Assembly (NCBI GenBank): GCA_965219705.1
Contig: OZ244789.1
Location: 1,426,001-1,490,000 of the forward strand
DNA: 64,000 bases
From: JAJECS01 sp965219705
Lineage (GTDB): Bacteria; Chloroflexota; UBA11872
Reading direction: 5' to 3'
Both the position numbers and the translations under genes were made by a program. Of this stretch, positions 15,287-23,192 are shown in pieces; positions within the stretch are counted from its first letter, which is position 1; every line of letters starts with the position of its first letter. The notes beneath the pieces are model-generated. The model was not told the DNA's origin. It saw nothing but the letters and a program-made list of their open reading frames with translations, and did not search any database.

Positions 15287-16051
15287 ATGACCGGCCCGCT
15301 GATGGCACGTCCTCCCGACCCAGCGCGGGTGCTGCGGTCGAGACTCGAAGCTGTCGCCGACCCGGTGCGCGCCGAGGGTGAGGCGAAGTACCTGAAGCTG
15401 GAGCGGCGGCGGGTGATCGGCACGTCGATGCCGGGCGCCGAGCGTGTGCTGACCGGCTTCGTCGGGGACATCGGGCTTTCGTCCGACCTCAAGATGCTCG
15501 ACCGGCTCTTCAGCGCGTCGCTGGAGGAGGCGTGGTGCGCAATCTGGATGCTGGCGGCGCAGCCGGCGTTCAGCGCTGAGACCTGGCGGCCCACCGAGGC
15601 GTGGAGCGGTGCGCCGGACACCTGGGCGCTGGCCGACCCGATCTCACTCCTTCTGGTGGCGGGCCACCTCGAAGCCGGCGTCATCAGCGAGGACCTGCTG
15701 CGCGCCTGGGCCGCGCGCGAGTCGCCGTTCTGGTACCGGCGCATCGCCCTGGTGGCAACGGTGTCGCTCAACGACGGCCTCGGGGGTCCCACGCAACGGC
15801 GGCTGCGGCGGATCGGCCGCGTGCCGCCCATCGGTGAGAACCCGCGGCCGCAACTCACATTCGACCTGCTGGAGGCCAGCATCCACGACCGCCGGCATTT
15901 CATCCGCCTCGGCATCGGCTGGGCGCTGCGGCCGTTGTCCGCGGTCGACCCCGATGGCGTGGCGGCCTTCGTCACGCGGCACCGATCGCGGCTCACAAAG
16001 GCGATGCTGAACAAGGCGCGTTTGGACGACCACGGGCGGCGCGCAACGTGA
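15287..16051 (+). CDS. DNA alkylation repair protein (AlkD-like)
   Basis: 254-residue, all-helical protein resembling AlkC/AlkD HEAT-repeat DNA glycosylases, which excise bulky or positively charged alkylated bases. Recognisable: RLEAVADPVRAEGEAKYLKL with RRVIGTSMPGAERV at the N-terminus, DPISLLLVAGHLE and ALVATVSLND helices in the middle, and C-terminal HFIRLGIGWALRPL. ATG 15287 is preferred over GTG 15275 because AGGGTG lies at a suitable distance. It stands between the tRNA and the convergent VanZ gene. The active Asp/Glu were not located with certainty. Confidence 0.75.
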   Translation: MTGPLMARPPDPARVLRSRLEAVADPVRAEGEAKYLKLERRRVIGTSMPGAERVLTGFVGDIGLSSDLKMLDRLFSASLEEAWCAIWMLAAQPAFSAETWRPTEAWSGAPDTWALADPISLLLVAGHLEAGVISEDLLRAWAARESPFWYRRIALVATVSLNDGLGGPTQRRLRRIGRVPPIGENPRPQLTFDLLEASIHDRRHFIRLGIGWALRPLSAVDPDGVAAFVTRHRSRLTKAMLNKARLDDHGRRAT

Positions 16052-16057
16052 TTGCGC

Positions 16058-16633
16058 TCATTCCCGACACGGACGGCGGCGACGTCGTGACCACCGCCGC
16101 GCCCACGCCAGCGCGACGCTCGTACCCACCGACATCGCGCCCGCGAGCAGGTTGAACAGAATGTCTACCGGGTCGAAGACGCGGTTGGGCAGAACCGCCT
16201 GGATGCCCTCGTCGAGCAGGCCCAGCACCGCCGTCGCCAGGATGGCGAGCAGCGGCGGCAGCGGGACGCGGCGACCCTGGCTGGCGCGCTCGGCGAGCGC
16301 CGCGTGGATGAAGACGCCCACCACGCCGTACTCGATGAGGTGCGAGCGCTCCTCGGGAGTCACCATCCTGAGCAACAGCAGCACGTAGGCAGCCGTGACA
16401 CCCAGCATGACGGCGATCTCCAGCCCGCCCGGCCGTGCCTTCAGCCCAAACGCGACGATGGTCGCCCCTACCAGGAGCATGGCCAGCCAAAACGAGGCGA
16501 CATCCAGCAAACCGCGCTCGCGCAGGGCCCAAGCCAGCGTGTTGGCGAGGCCGAGGGTGGAGTAGATCGCCGCCACGACGGCCAGCGTCCACAGCCAGAG
16601 GCGCCGCTCCCGGCGGGATGAGAAGAAGGCCAT
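16058..16633 (-). CDS. VanZ-family membrane protein
   Basis: 191 residues with five or so hydrophobic helices. The VanZ signature is clear: HLIEYGVVGVFIHAAL followed by LLDEGIQAVLPNRVFDPVDI and LFNLLAGA. VanZ proteins confer low-level teicoplanin resistance in enterococci; in most bacteria their role is unknown. An Arg-rich tail (RRWSRRRRRP) ends the protein. It is transcribed toward the AlkD-like gene (6-base gap) and away from the nucleoside hydrolase gene. Confidence 0.85.
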   Translation of the reverse strand: MAFFSSRRERRLWLWTLAVVAAIYSTLGLANTLAWALRERGLLDVASFWLAMLLVGATIVAFGLKARPGGLEIAVMLGVTAAYVLLLLRMVTPEERSHLIEYGVVGVFIHAALAERASQGRRVPLPPLLAILATAVLGLLDEGIQAVLPNRVFDPVDILFNLLAGAMSVGTSVALAWARRWSRRRRRPCRE

Positions 16634-16761
16634 GGCCGGAACTGTATCGGGCCGCGGCGCCTAGCTCAGCGGCTATCCCCAGCATCGCTAGACTGCCGGA
16701 AAGTCCTCACTGCGTAGCCAGGGCTGGGGGAACACGCAATGGACCACGGGTGGCGCGCGAC

Positions 16762-17625
16762 ATGATCTCGCTCATCCTCGACACGGACATCGGCGACGAC
16801 GTGGACGACGCCTTTGCCCTGGCGTTCGCCGCGCGGCATCCGCAAATCCGCCTGCGCGCGGTGACCACCGTGCTGGGCGACACGCGCTGGCGGGCGGCCC
16901 TGACGCTGCGGATGCTGGACGAGCTGGGCGTCCACGGAGTCCCCGTGGCGGCGGGCGAGCCGGGCGACGGCATTGAGGGCATCACCCTCTCCGGCGATGT
17001 GGTGATGCCGTTGGGCAGCGACGATCCCCGCCGCGATCCCAGGTCGGTCGTCGATCTCATGGCCGACGTGATCGCCGCCGCGTCGCCGCCGGTGTGGCTC
17101 GCCACCATTGGCCCGGCCACCAACGCCGCCGAACTGCTGGCCGAGCGGCCCGAGGCGCTGGACCGCCTGGCCGGCGTGGTCATGATGGGCGGCCGGGACG
17201 ATCCGGCGAATCCGCGCGAGCACAATTTCGGCCTCGATCCCACCGGCGCAGCCGCCGTGTGCAACTGCGGCCGGCAGGTCCGGGTGGGCGACTATCTCGT
17301 CACGTCGCAAGCGCAGCTGCGCCGGGACGACCTTTCCCGCGTGCGACGCGCCCCCGGCATCGGCGCCTCGCTGAGCCTGATGCTCGAGACCTACCTGGAC
17401 CGGCGCGGCCGCGATTGGACCAGCATGTACGACCCCGCGACGCTCACCCTGGCACTTGGCGAGGACTCCCTGCGCCTCGACCCAACGCCCCGGCGTGCCG
17501 AGGTTGCGGCGGGTCAGGTTCGCTTCGAGGTCGCGAGTAAGGCTTCGCAGTTGCGCGTCGCCGCGTCGATCGACGCCGCGGCATTCCGTCGGGCGCTGCT
17601 CGACGCAATCACCCGCGGCGGATGA
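16762..17625 (+). CDS. Inosine/uridine-preferring nucleoside hydrolase
   Basis: 287-residue enzyme that cleaves the N-glycosidic bond of ribonucleosides for salvage. The N-terminal calcium-binding motif DTDIGDDVDDAFAL is diagnostic. Further landmarks are TTVLGDT, a central ATIGPATNAAELL, the MMGGRDDPANPREHNF segment with active-site Asn and Glu, and the C-terminal YDPATLTLAL in place of the usual HD(P/A). ATG 16762 is directly before the fold; a longer upstream frame has no support. The stop overlaps the ATG of the next gene (ATGA), so the two are coupled. Confidence 0.9.
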   Translation: MISLILDTDIGDDVDDAFALAFAARHPQIRLRAVTTVLGDTRWRAALTLRMLDELGVHGVPVAAGEPGDGIEGITLSGDVVMPLGSDDPRRDPRSVVDLMADVIAAASPPVWLATIGPATNAAELLAERPEALDRLAGVVMMGGRDDPANPREHNFGLDPTGAAAVCNCGRQVRVGDYLVTSQAQLRRDDLSRVRRAPGIGASLSLMLETYLDRRGRDWTSMYDPATLTLALGEDSLRLDPTPRRAEVAAGQVRFEVASKASQLRVAASIDAAAFRRALLDAITRGG

Positions 17626-19022
17626 ACCTGCCGACTAGCCCCGGCCTGGCGTCCGACAGCCCTCAACTCCAGCTCATCGAAGCCGCGCACGCCGTGCTGG
17701 CGCGCGATGCCAGGGTCGTGGCGGCGTGGGTCGGCGGGAGCATCGCGGAAGGCACGGCGGACCGCTGGTCGGACGTGGACCTGCGCCTGGCCGTCGCGGA
17801 GTCCGATAAGGCCGAGGTCATCGCCGCCATGCCGGCAATGCTGGCGGAGATCCACCCGGTGCTGGGATGGCTCAGCCGGGGCCTGCGCGGCGAGCACCTC
17901 GTCATCGTCTCCTTCGAAGGACCGGTGCGCGCGGATCTGGAAGTCACGACGCCGGAGGCTCTGCGGGGGCCGCGCAGCGAAGCCGTGGCGCCCCTGATCG
18001 ATCCGCGCGATCTGGTCGCGCGGTTTGGCCGCATACCCTTCGCGCCGCGGCAACTCACGCCGGCGGACGTGATCGAGCGGGAGGCGGCGCAGGTTCCGTC
18101 CGAGCTGGGACGGTTGCAGCGGGCCATCGAGGAGCGATCAATCCTGGCGGCGATGCAGGCCCAGGCCAACCTGCTGCAGTCCGCCCAGCGCCTGCTCCTC
18201 CTGCTGCGCGACCCCGCCGCGGCCGGCCGCGCCGGTCCCAAGCACGCGGCGGAGGTGCTGACGGCGGCGGATATCGCACCGCTCTTGGCCCCGCTGAGAG
18301 CCTGGAGCGCCGCCTGGCCCGATCCGGACGCGGACTCGATTGAGCCAACCCTTGCCATCTTGCGTCCGCTCGCGGCGGAGGTGCAGGCGCGGCATGGGAG
18401 CACGGTGCCGCTGCACCCAACGCCGCCAGACCCGGAGAGCACTCCGGCTGGCCTGAGCTACTACAACCGTGGCGAGTTGACCGCGCAGGGGGCGGTCGAG
18501 GTCGCCCGCGGCCTGCTGGTGCAAGCGCCCGTCGGCGCCAACTACTACAACCGCGGGCTGTACACCGGGCTGCTCTGGGGATATGCCATGGCGTCGCAGA
18601 TCGCCGCCGACCTGGCCCGCGTGCGTCCGCGCACGCCGGAGTTGGCAACCCAACTCGCGCCCGCCGACGCGGACGTGCTCGAGGCCGCCGTGCGGCCGCT
18701 GCGGCGTGGCGGCGTCGAGGCCGTCAGCCTAGTCGCGGCCAACGTGGCGGCGGCGTATTCGCGCTTCCTCGAACGCGCCTGCGCGGCTCTGGAGTTGTCC
18801 TACCCCCAGCAACTCGACCACGCCGTCAACGCGTATCTGTTCCGTGAAGGCGCGTTCGCCTACGACATCGTCGGCGCTCCCTGCCGTTCCGAGCCCCGTC
18901 CCCCGTCTGGCATTCCGAGCCGATCCCCGTCTGTCATTCCTGTGTGTCCAGACTGCGGGCGGGACTCGGTAGAGTCCCGAGCACCCGGCGGGGGTGACTC
19001 GGTCATTCCGTGGCTGCCGTGA
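17622..19022 (+). CDS. Nucleotidyltransferase-fold protein with repeat-derived tail
   Basis: 466 residues. The N-terminal nucleotidyltransferase motif VGGSIAEGTADRWSDVDLRL (G-S...D-x-D) resembles aminoglycoside/lincosamide nucleotidyltransferases and MNT proteins; the rest is mainly helical, with a duplicated YYNRG motif (SYYNRGELT, NYYNRGLYTG). The substrate is unknown. The last 45 or so residues, after AYDIVGAPC, are encoded by tandem TTCCGAGCC...CCGTCTG repeats and the left flank of an IS110 element. The original C-terminus was therefore probably replaced when repeats or the IS arrived. Coupled by ATGA to the nucleoside hydrolase. Confidence 0.7.
   Translation: MNLPTSPGLASDSPQLQLIEAAHAVLARDARVVAAWVGGSIAEGTADRWSDVDLRLAVAESDKAEVIAAMPAMLAEIHPVLGWLSRGLRGEHLVIVSFEGPVRADLEVTTPEALRGPRSEAVAPLIDPRDLVARFGRIPFAPRQLTPADVIEREAAQVPSELGRLQRAIEERSILAAMQAQANLLQSAQRLLLLLRDPAAAGRAGPKHAAEVLTAADIAPLLAPLRAWSAAWPDPDADSIEPTLAILRPLAAEVQARHGSTVPLHPTPPDPESTPAGLSYYNRGELTAQGAVEVARGLLVQAPVGANYYNRGLYTGLLWGYAMASQIAADLARVRPRTPELATQLAPADADVLEAAVRPLRRGGVEAVSLVAANVAAAYSRFLERACAALELSYPQQLDHAVNAYLFREGAFAYDIVGAPCRSEPRPPSGIPSRSPSVIPVCPDCGRDSVESRAPGGGDSVIPWLP
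18888..19010. repeat. Tandem and dispersed repeat segment
   Basis: Two tandem units of about 25 bases (TTCCGAGCC..., ending CCGTCTG) plus a partial third, then a hairpin (CGGGACTC-GGTA-GAGTCCCG, 18960-18979). It ends with GTCATTCCG (19002-19010), which looks like the left half of the dispersed CATTCCGAGC...GAGGAATCT repeat. The segment is translated as the tail of the nucleotidyltransferase. Confidence 0.55.
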
Positions 19023-19140
19023 GGCAGGCCTGGCGCTCGAAGCGTCCCCCCGCCGGCCAGTGCTCAGGGCGGCGGGGGTGACTTGATAGGAGATCGTGGC
19101 GCAACGGCCACTCCACACAGGATCGTCCCCCACGCCGTCA
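19011..19140 (+). ncRNA. Candidate IS110 bridge RNA region
   Basis: IS110-subgroup elements are known to encode a bridge RNA in the left end that pairs with target and donor DNA. Here three hairpins follow each other: CTGCC-GTGA-GGCAG (19014-19027), a 9-bp stem CCCCCGCCG/CGGCGGGGG with a 14-base loop (19047-19078), and GTGGC-GCAACG-GCCAC (19096-19111). The large loop could be a guide loop. No expression data, and pairing to the flanks was not established. Confidence 0.35.
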
Positions 19141-19167
19141 ACTGAGCGTACCGCGAAGGAGGACGGG

Positions 19168-20229
19168 ATGGAGCGGTGGATCGTGGGGGTGGATTGTCAT
19201 GCGGCGACGCTGACGGCGGTGCGGGTGGATGCCATCGGGCGCCCGCAGGGCGAGCGGACGGTGCCCAACACGGGCGCCGGACAGGCGCGGTTGCAGCAGT
19301 GGGCGGCGGCCGCGCCGGGCGCGCGGGCCTGGGCGGTGGAAGGGGCCAGCGGCCATGGGCGGGTGTTGACGCGGCGGCTGCAGCAGGCCGGCGAGCCGGT
19401 GCACGAGGTGCCGGGCTGGGTGACGGCGCGGGAGCGGCGGCGGAGCGGGCGCCGGGACAAGAGTGATGGGCAGGATGCGCTGGCGGCGGCGCGCGCGCTA
19501 CAGCGGGAGCCAGGCTTGCCGGCAGCGCGGGTCGAGGGCGGGGCCACGGTGCTGCGGCTGGTGGCGGACGAGCGCGACGACCTGGTACAGGAGCGCACGC
19601 GGCTGCGGAACCGGTTGCGGGCGAGCCTGCGGGCCATCGGGGCGGAGGTGAGTGCGGCGGTGGGCGCGCTGGGGCAGCCGGCGGGGGCGCAGCGGGTGCT
19701 GGCGCTGCCGGCCGACGATCCTGATCCCGTGCAACGGGCGCGGCGGGCGCAGGCGCAGCGCCTGGCGCGGCGGCTGCTGCGGCTGCACGCGGACGTGGCC
19801 GAACGGACGCAGGAGCTGACGGCCCTAGTGGCGCAGATCGGGACCTCGCTGACGAGCCGCCCGGGCTGCCAGGCGATCACGGCGGCGCGGCTGCTGGCGG
19901 AGACGGGCGACCCCCGGCACTTTGGGCGGGAGGCGAGCTACGCGCGCTTCTGCGGCGTGGCGCCGCGGGAGGCGTCGAGCGGGACGCGCGTGCGGCACCG
20001 GCTGGATCGGCGCGGCAACCGGCAGCTGAATGCGGCGCTGCACCGCATCGTGGTGACGCGGGCGCGGATGCCGGGGAGCGCGACCCAGCAGTATCTGGAG
20101 CGCCGGCTGCGGGAGGGGAAGAGCCGCCGGGAAGCGCTGCGGGCGCTGAAGCGGCACCTAGCCCGGTCGATCTTTCGCACCATCAAACGCGACCTAGCCA
20201 GTGGACGTACCTGCTTCGCCTTGACATAG
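19168..20229 (+). CDS. IS110-family transposase
   Basis: 353-residue recombinase. RuvC-like DEDD residues are in place: D9 (VGVDCH), E58 (VEGASG), D100 and D103 (KSDGQDA). The C-terminal domain has RPGCQAITAARLLAETGD (231-248), FCGVAP, and ASSGTRVRHRLDRRGNRQLN with the Ser expected for strand exchange near 270. Length is within the family range. ATG 19168 follows AAGGAGG. An intact reading frame suggests recent activity. Confidence 0.92.
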   Translation: MERWIVGVDCHAATLTAVRVDAIGRPQGERTVPNTGAGQARLQQWAAAAPGARAWAVEGASGHGRVLTRRLQQAGEPVHEVPGWVTARERRRSGRRDKSDGQDALAAARALQREPGLPAARVEGGATVLRLVADERDDLVQERTRLRNRLRASLRAIGAEVSAAVGALGQPAGAQRVLALPADDPDPVQRARRAQAQRLARRLLRLHADVAERTQELTALVAQIGTSLTSRPGCQAITAARLLAETGDPRHFGREASYARFCGVAPREASSGTRVRHRLDRRGNRQLNAALHRIVVTRARMPGSATQQYLERRLREGKSRREALRALKRHLARSIFRTIKRDLASGRTCFALT

Positions 20230-20262
20230 GAGCGTCGAGCCGCAGGCGAGGAATCTCAGATG
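20230..20262. repeat. Right half of the split dispersed repeat
   Basis: GAGCGTCGAGCCGCAGGCGA then GGAATCTC directly follows the IS110 transposase stop. It matches the GAGCG...GCGAGGAATCT half of the repeats at 54220 and 45469 (reverse). The stretch 20263-20290 up to the IS5 element shows nothing else. Confidence 0.5.
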
Positions 20263-20294
20263 CTCCACCGGGGCCGCCGGGACCGGCACTCTAG

Positions 20295-21474
20295 GAAAGC
20301 TCTGATTTAGTCCCAGGTCGCGGCCTGTCGGCAAGGCCTATGCTCAGGAGCAACGGACAGCTGGGGAGGGCCCCGATGCACGCGCAACGCTCATTTGCCG
20401 ACGTGGAGTATGACGGCCAGCCGCGCCAGACACGGCGGGAGCGCTTTCTGCAGCGCATGGACGCGCTGCTGCCCTGGGCGCGGCTCGAAGCGTGCATCCG
20501 CCCGGTCTACCCCACCGGCGAGCGCGGGCGACCCCCCTATCCGCTGGCCCTGCTGCTGCGGATTCACTGCGTGCAGCTGTTCTACAACCTCAGCGACCCG
20601 GCGATGGAAGACGCGTTGTACGACAGCGTGGCGGTGCAGCGGTTTGTGGGGCTGACCGCGCGGGACCCGCGGCCCGATGAGACCACGATCCTCCACTTCC
20701 GGCACCTGCTGGAACGACACCACCTGGGCGAGGGGCTACTGGTGGAGATCACCCAGCACCTGGCGACGCAGGGCCTACGACTGCGCGAAGGCACGATCGT
20801 GGACGCGACCATCCTCGACGCGCCGGCGTCGACGAAGAACCGCGCCCAGGCGCGCGACCCGGAGATGCATCAGGTGAAGAAGGGCAACCAGTGGTACTTC
20901 GGGATGAAAGCGCACATCGGGGTGGACGCCGCCACCGGGCTGGTGCACAGCGTGGCGACGACGGCGGCCAACGTGGCGGATATCACGCAAGTGCCGCAGC
21001 TCCTGCACGGCGCCGAGACGCGCGTGTGGGGCGATGCGGGCTACGCGGGGGTGGCCCGGCGCCCCGAGCACCAGGGCCGGTCGGTCGACTGGCAGGTGGC
21101 CCTGCGGCCGGGGCAGCGGCGGCGCTTGCCGCCGGACAGCGCCGCCGCCGAGGCGGAGCAACGCAAGGCCTCGATGCGCGCGAAGGTGGAGCATCCGTTT
21201 CTCTATGTGAAGCGCCACTTCGACTACACCCAGGTGCGCTATCGGGGGTTGGCCAAGAACCGCACCCGGCTGTGCCTGTTGTTCGGCTTCGCCAATCTGC
21301 TGCTGGCGGAGCGTGCCGCGCCGGGCTAAGCGGGAGCCGTGCGCCCTGCGCGGGGACGATGGCGCCCCCCGCACCCCATGACGGGCGGATCAAGCCCGCG
21401 CATCGGCCCAGGCGACGATCCCGGCACCGCACGAACGCCCTGGCGCTCAGGTGCCCCAGTTGTTCAGAGGTTTC
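20295..21474 (+). mobile_element. IS5-family insertion sequence with CTAG target duplication
   Basis: Terminal inverted repeats GAAAGCTCTGA (20295-20305) and the complement of TCAGAGGTTTC at the right end (one mismatch in the first 11 bases), flanked on both sides by CTAG (20291-20294 and 21475-21478), the 4-base YTAR duplication typical of IS5-type elements. 1180 bp with a single transposase gene. It inserted next to a dispersed repeat copy (21477-21503). Confidence 0.88.
20376..21329 (+). CDS. IS5-family transposase
   Basis: 317-residue DDE transposase. Catalytic residues D143 (IVDATILDAP), D220 (VWGDAGYAG) and E272 (KVEHPFLYVKR); N-terminal RTRRERFLQRMDALLPW-like helix and the conserved RIHCVQLFYNLSDPAMEDAL. 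ATG 20376 is preferred (GGGGAGGG upstream) over ATG 20340. The frame is full length and uninterrupted, so the element is probably active. Confidence 0.92.
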   Translation: MHAQRSFADVEYDGQPRQTRRERFLQRMDALLPWARLEACIRPVYPTGERGRPPYPLALLLRIHCVQLFYNLSDPAMEDALYDSVAVQRFVGLTARDPRPDETTILHFRHLLERHHLGEGLLVEITQHLATQGLRLREGTIVDATILDAPASTKNRAQARDPEMHQVKKGNQWYFGMKAHIGVDAATGLVHSVATTAANVADITQVPQLLHGAETRVWGDAGYAGVARRPEHQGRSVDWQVALRPGQRRRLPPDSAAAEAEQRKASMRAKVEHPFLYVKRHFDYTQVRYRGLAKNRTRLCLLFGFANLLLAERAAPG

Positions 21475-21476
21475 CT

Positions 21477-21503
21477 AGATTCCTCACTCCGTCGGGAATG
21501 ACC
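21477..21503. repeat. Dispersed repeat copy (reverse orientation)
   Basis: AGATTCCTCACTCCGTCGGG followed by AATGACC is the reverse complement form of the GTCATTCCGAG...GAGGAATCT repeat. The CTAG duplication of the IS5 element overlaps its end. The rest of 21504-21629 shows nothing but short GGAATG echoes. Confidence 0.6.
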
Positions 21504-21629
21504 GAGGTGGTCCGGAATGATGCAGGTGGTCCCGGAATGCCCGTCGATCCACCGCCGGTTGGGTGTCCATAAGGACTCCCCGCCGTCAGGCACAATGAAC
21601 GTCGCCGACTCGCATCCGAAGGCTGGCCC

Positions 21630-22814
21630 GTGAAGATCTCGCAACGTGTTCAGAATTTGGCCGAATCGGGAACCATCGCCGTGAGCAACAAGGTTGCGGC
21701 GATGCGCGCGCAGGGCATCGACGTCGTGAGCCTGGGCGCCGGAGAGCCCGACTTCGACACGCCGGACCACATCAAGGCGGCCGCGGCGGCGGCCTTGAAC
21801 GGCGGCGAGACCAAGTACGCCAAGCCGGCCTCGGGAGTTCCCGAGCTCAAGCAGGCCGTCGTCGCCAAGCTGGCGCGCGAAAACGGCCTCACCTACACCC
21901 CGGAGCAGGTGGTGGCCAGCGTGGGCGGCAAAGAGGCGCTGTACCTGGCCTTCGCCACCCTCCTCGATCCCGGCGACGAGGTCATCATCCCGGCGCCCTA
22001 CTGGGTGTCGTACCCGGAGCAGGTCAAATTGGCCGGCGGCGTGCCGGTCTTTGTCAACGCGGGGGCGGACGCCGGCTTCAGGATCACGCCGGAGCAGCTG
22101 CGCGATGCGCTCACGCCGCGCACGCGCGCCCTCGTGTTCAACTCGCCCAGCAACCCCACCGGCGCCGCCTACTCGCCCGAGGAAACCGATGCGCTGGCAG
22201 ACGTGCTGGCGAGCACGGACGTGGTGACCTTCAGCGACGAGATGTACGACCGCCTGATGTTTGGCGGCCGCACGTTCAAGAGCTTCGCCGCCACCTCCGC
22301 CCACGCCTACGACCACACGATCACGTTCAACGCCGGCTCCAAGACCTACTCCATGACCGGCTGGCGCATCGGCTACGCCGCCGGTCCGGTTGATGTCATC
22401 AAAGGCATGGCCAAGCTCCAGTCGCAGACCACCAGCGGGGCGGCCACCTTCACCATGCACGCGCTCGCCGCCGCCCTGAACGGCGACCAAGCTTGCGTCG
22501 AAGAAATGCGCGTGGAGTTCGAGCGCCGCGGCCAGTTCCTCAGCGACCGCCTCAACGGCATGGACGGCGTGGTCTGCCCCGAGCCGGGCGGCGCCTTCTA
22601 CGCCTTCCCCGACGTCTCCGGCACGTTTGAAGCCAAGGGCGTGTCCGGCTCGACCGAGTGGGCCGGCCGCCTGCTCGAAGACGCCCACGTCGGCGTGGTG
22701 CCGGGCAGCGACTTCGGCGCCGACGACTGCGTGCGCCTCAGCTTTGCCACCAGCATGGCGGTCCTTGAAACCGCCCTGGACCGGATCGAGGACTTCCTCG
22801 CCGGAGACGACTAA
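21630..22814 (+). CDS. Class I aminotransferase (aspartate aminotransferase type)
   Basis: 394-residue PLP enzyme transferring amino groups between amino acids and 2-oxo acids, probably Asp/2-oxoglutarate. Start GTG 21630 followed by KISQRVQNLAESGTIAV; LGAGEPDFDTP, GGKEALYLAFATLLDPGDEV, NSPSNPTGAAYS, DEMYDRLMF, PLP lysine in NAGSKTYSMTGWRIGY, and the C-terminal VRLSFATSM with the substrate-carboxylate Arg. The length is that of bacterial type Ib enzymes. It stands alone. Confidence 0.9.
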   Translation: MKISQRVQNLAESGTIAVSNKVAAMRAQGIDVVSLGAGEPDFDTPDHIKAAAAAALNGGETKYAKPASGVPELKQAVVAKLARENGLTYTPEQVVASVGGKEALYLAFATLLDPGDEVIIPAPYWVSYPEQVKLAGGVPVFVNAGADAGFRITPEQLRDALTPRTRALVFNSPSNPTGAAYSPEETDALADVLASTDVVTFSDEMYDRLMFGGRTFKSFAATSAHAYDHTITFNAGSKTYSMTGWRIGYAAGPVDVIKGMAKLQSQTTSGAATFTMHALAAALNGDQACVEEMRVEFERRGQFLSDRLNGMDGVVCPEPGGAFYAFPDVSGTFEAKGVSGSTEWAGRLLEDAHVGVVPGSDFGADDCVRLSFATSMAVLETALDRIEDFLAGDD

Positions 22815-23192
22815 GCCTGCGGGTCCCGCCTAGGTGTAGTGACCACAGAGTTGACGCGACACCCGGCATCGCTTCGGAGTGACGCCGGGAACAGGGCGCG
22901 ACCGCAGCCGCCCGTCTGGACCCGGCGCTGGAGTGCGGGTGCTCAAATCGCTGGAAGGGGCGCGCCTGGCCAGTCGCCCCCGGGCCGCAAGTCCCTCACC
23001 CGTCGCTCCGCCAATGGCCCACCCGCGTCCTCCACCGCATTCCTGGATGTGTCCACCATCTCTCCGGCCGGGTGTCCACGGAGTCCCCGGTCCGCACACC
23101 GGCGAAGGGGACCGGAAGGGAGCGGGCGGTTGCCGGGGCGGCGGGGGCGGGGCATGCTCGCGGGCAGTGCGGGGCGCAGGAGGGCGACGCGA
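22815..23192. other. Intergenic region without a convincing gene
   Basis: 378 bases between the aminotransferase and lactonase genes. Long open frames exist on both strands but have no conserved motif or ribosome binding site. A GTCCACGGAGTCCCC/CGGAGTGACG-like fragment suggests degraded repeat DNA. I see no promoter that I would defend. Confidence 0.5.

Larger units (their letters stand above)
19011..20229 (+). mobile_element. IS110-family insertion sequence (boundaries approximate)
   Basis: One DEDD transposase gene with a non-coding left end of about 150 bases and almost no right end, the layout of the IS110 subgroup. No inverted repeats are visible, as expected. The left flank GTCATTCCG and right flank GAGCGTCGAGCCGCAGGCGA followed by GGAATCT look like two halves of one dispersed repeat, which places the insertion inside a repeat copy. 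The exact ends need comparison with another copy. Confidence 0.75.

Noticed and set aside
18960..18979. GC hairpin CGGGACTC/GAGTCCCG considered as a terminator
   Set aside because: No run of T follows and it lies inside an open reading frame; more likely part of repeat or IS DNA.
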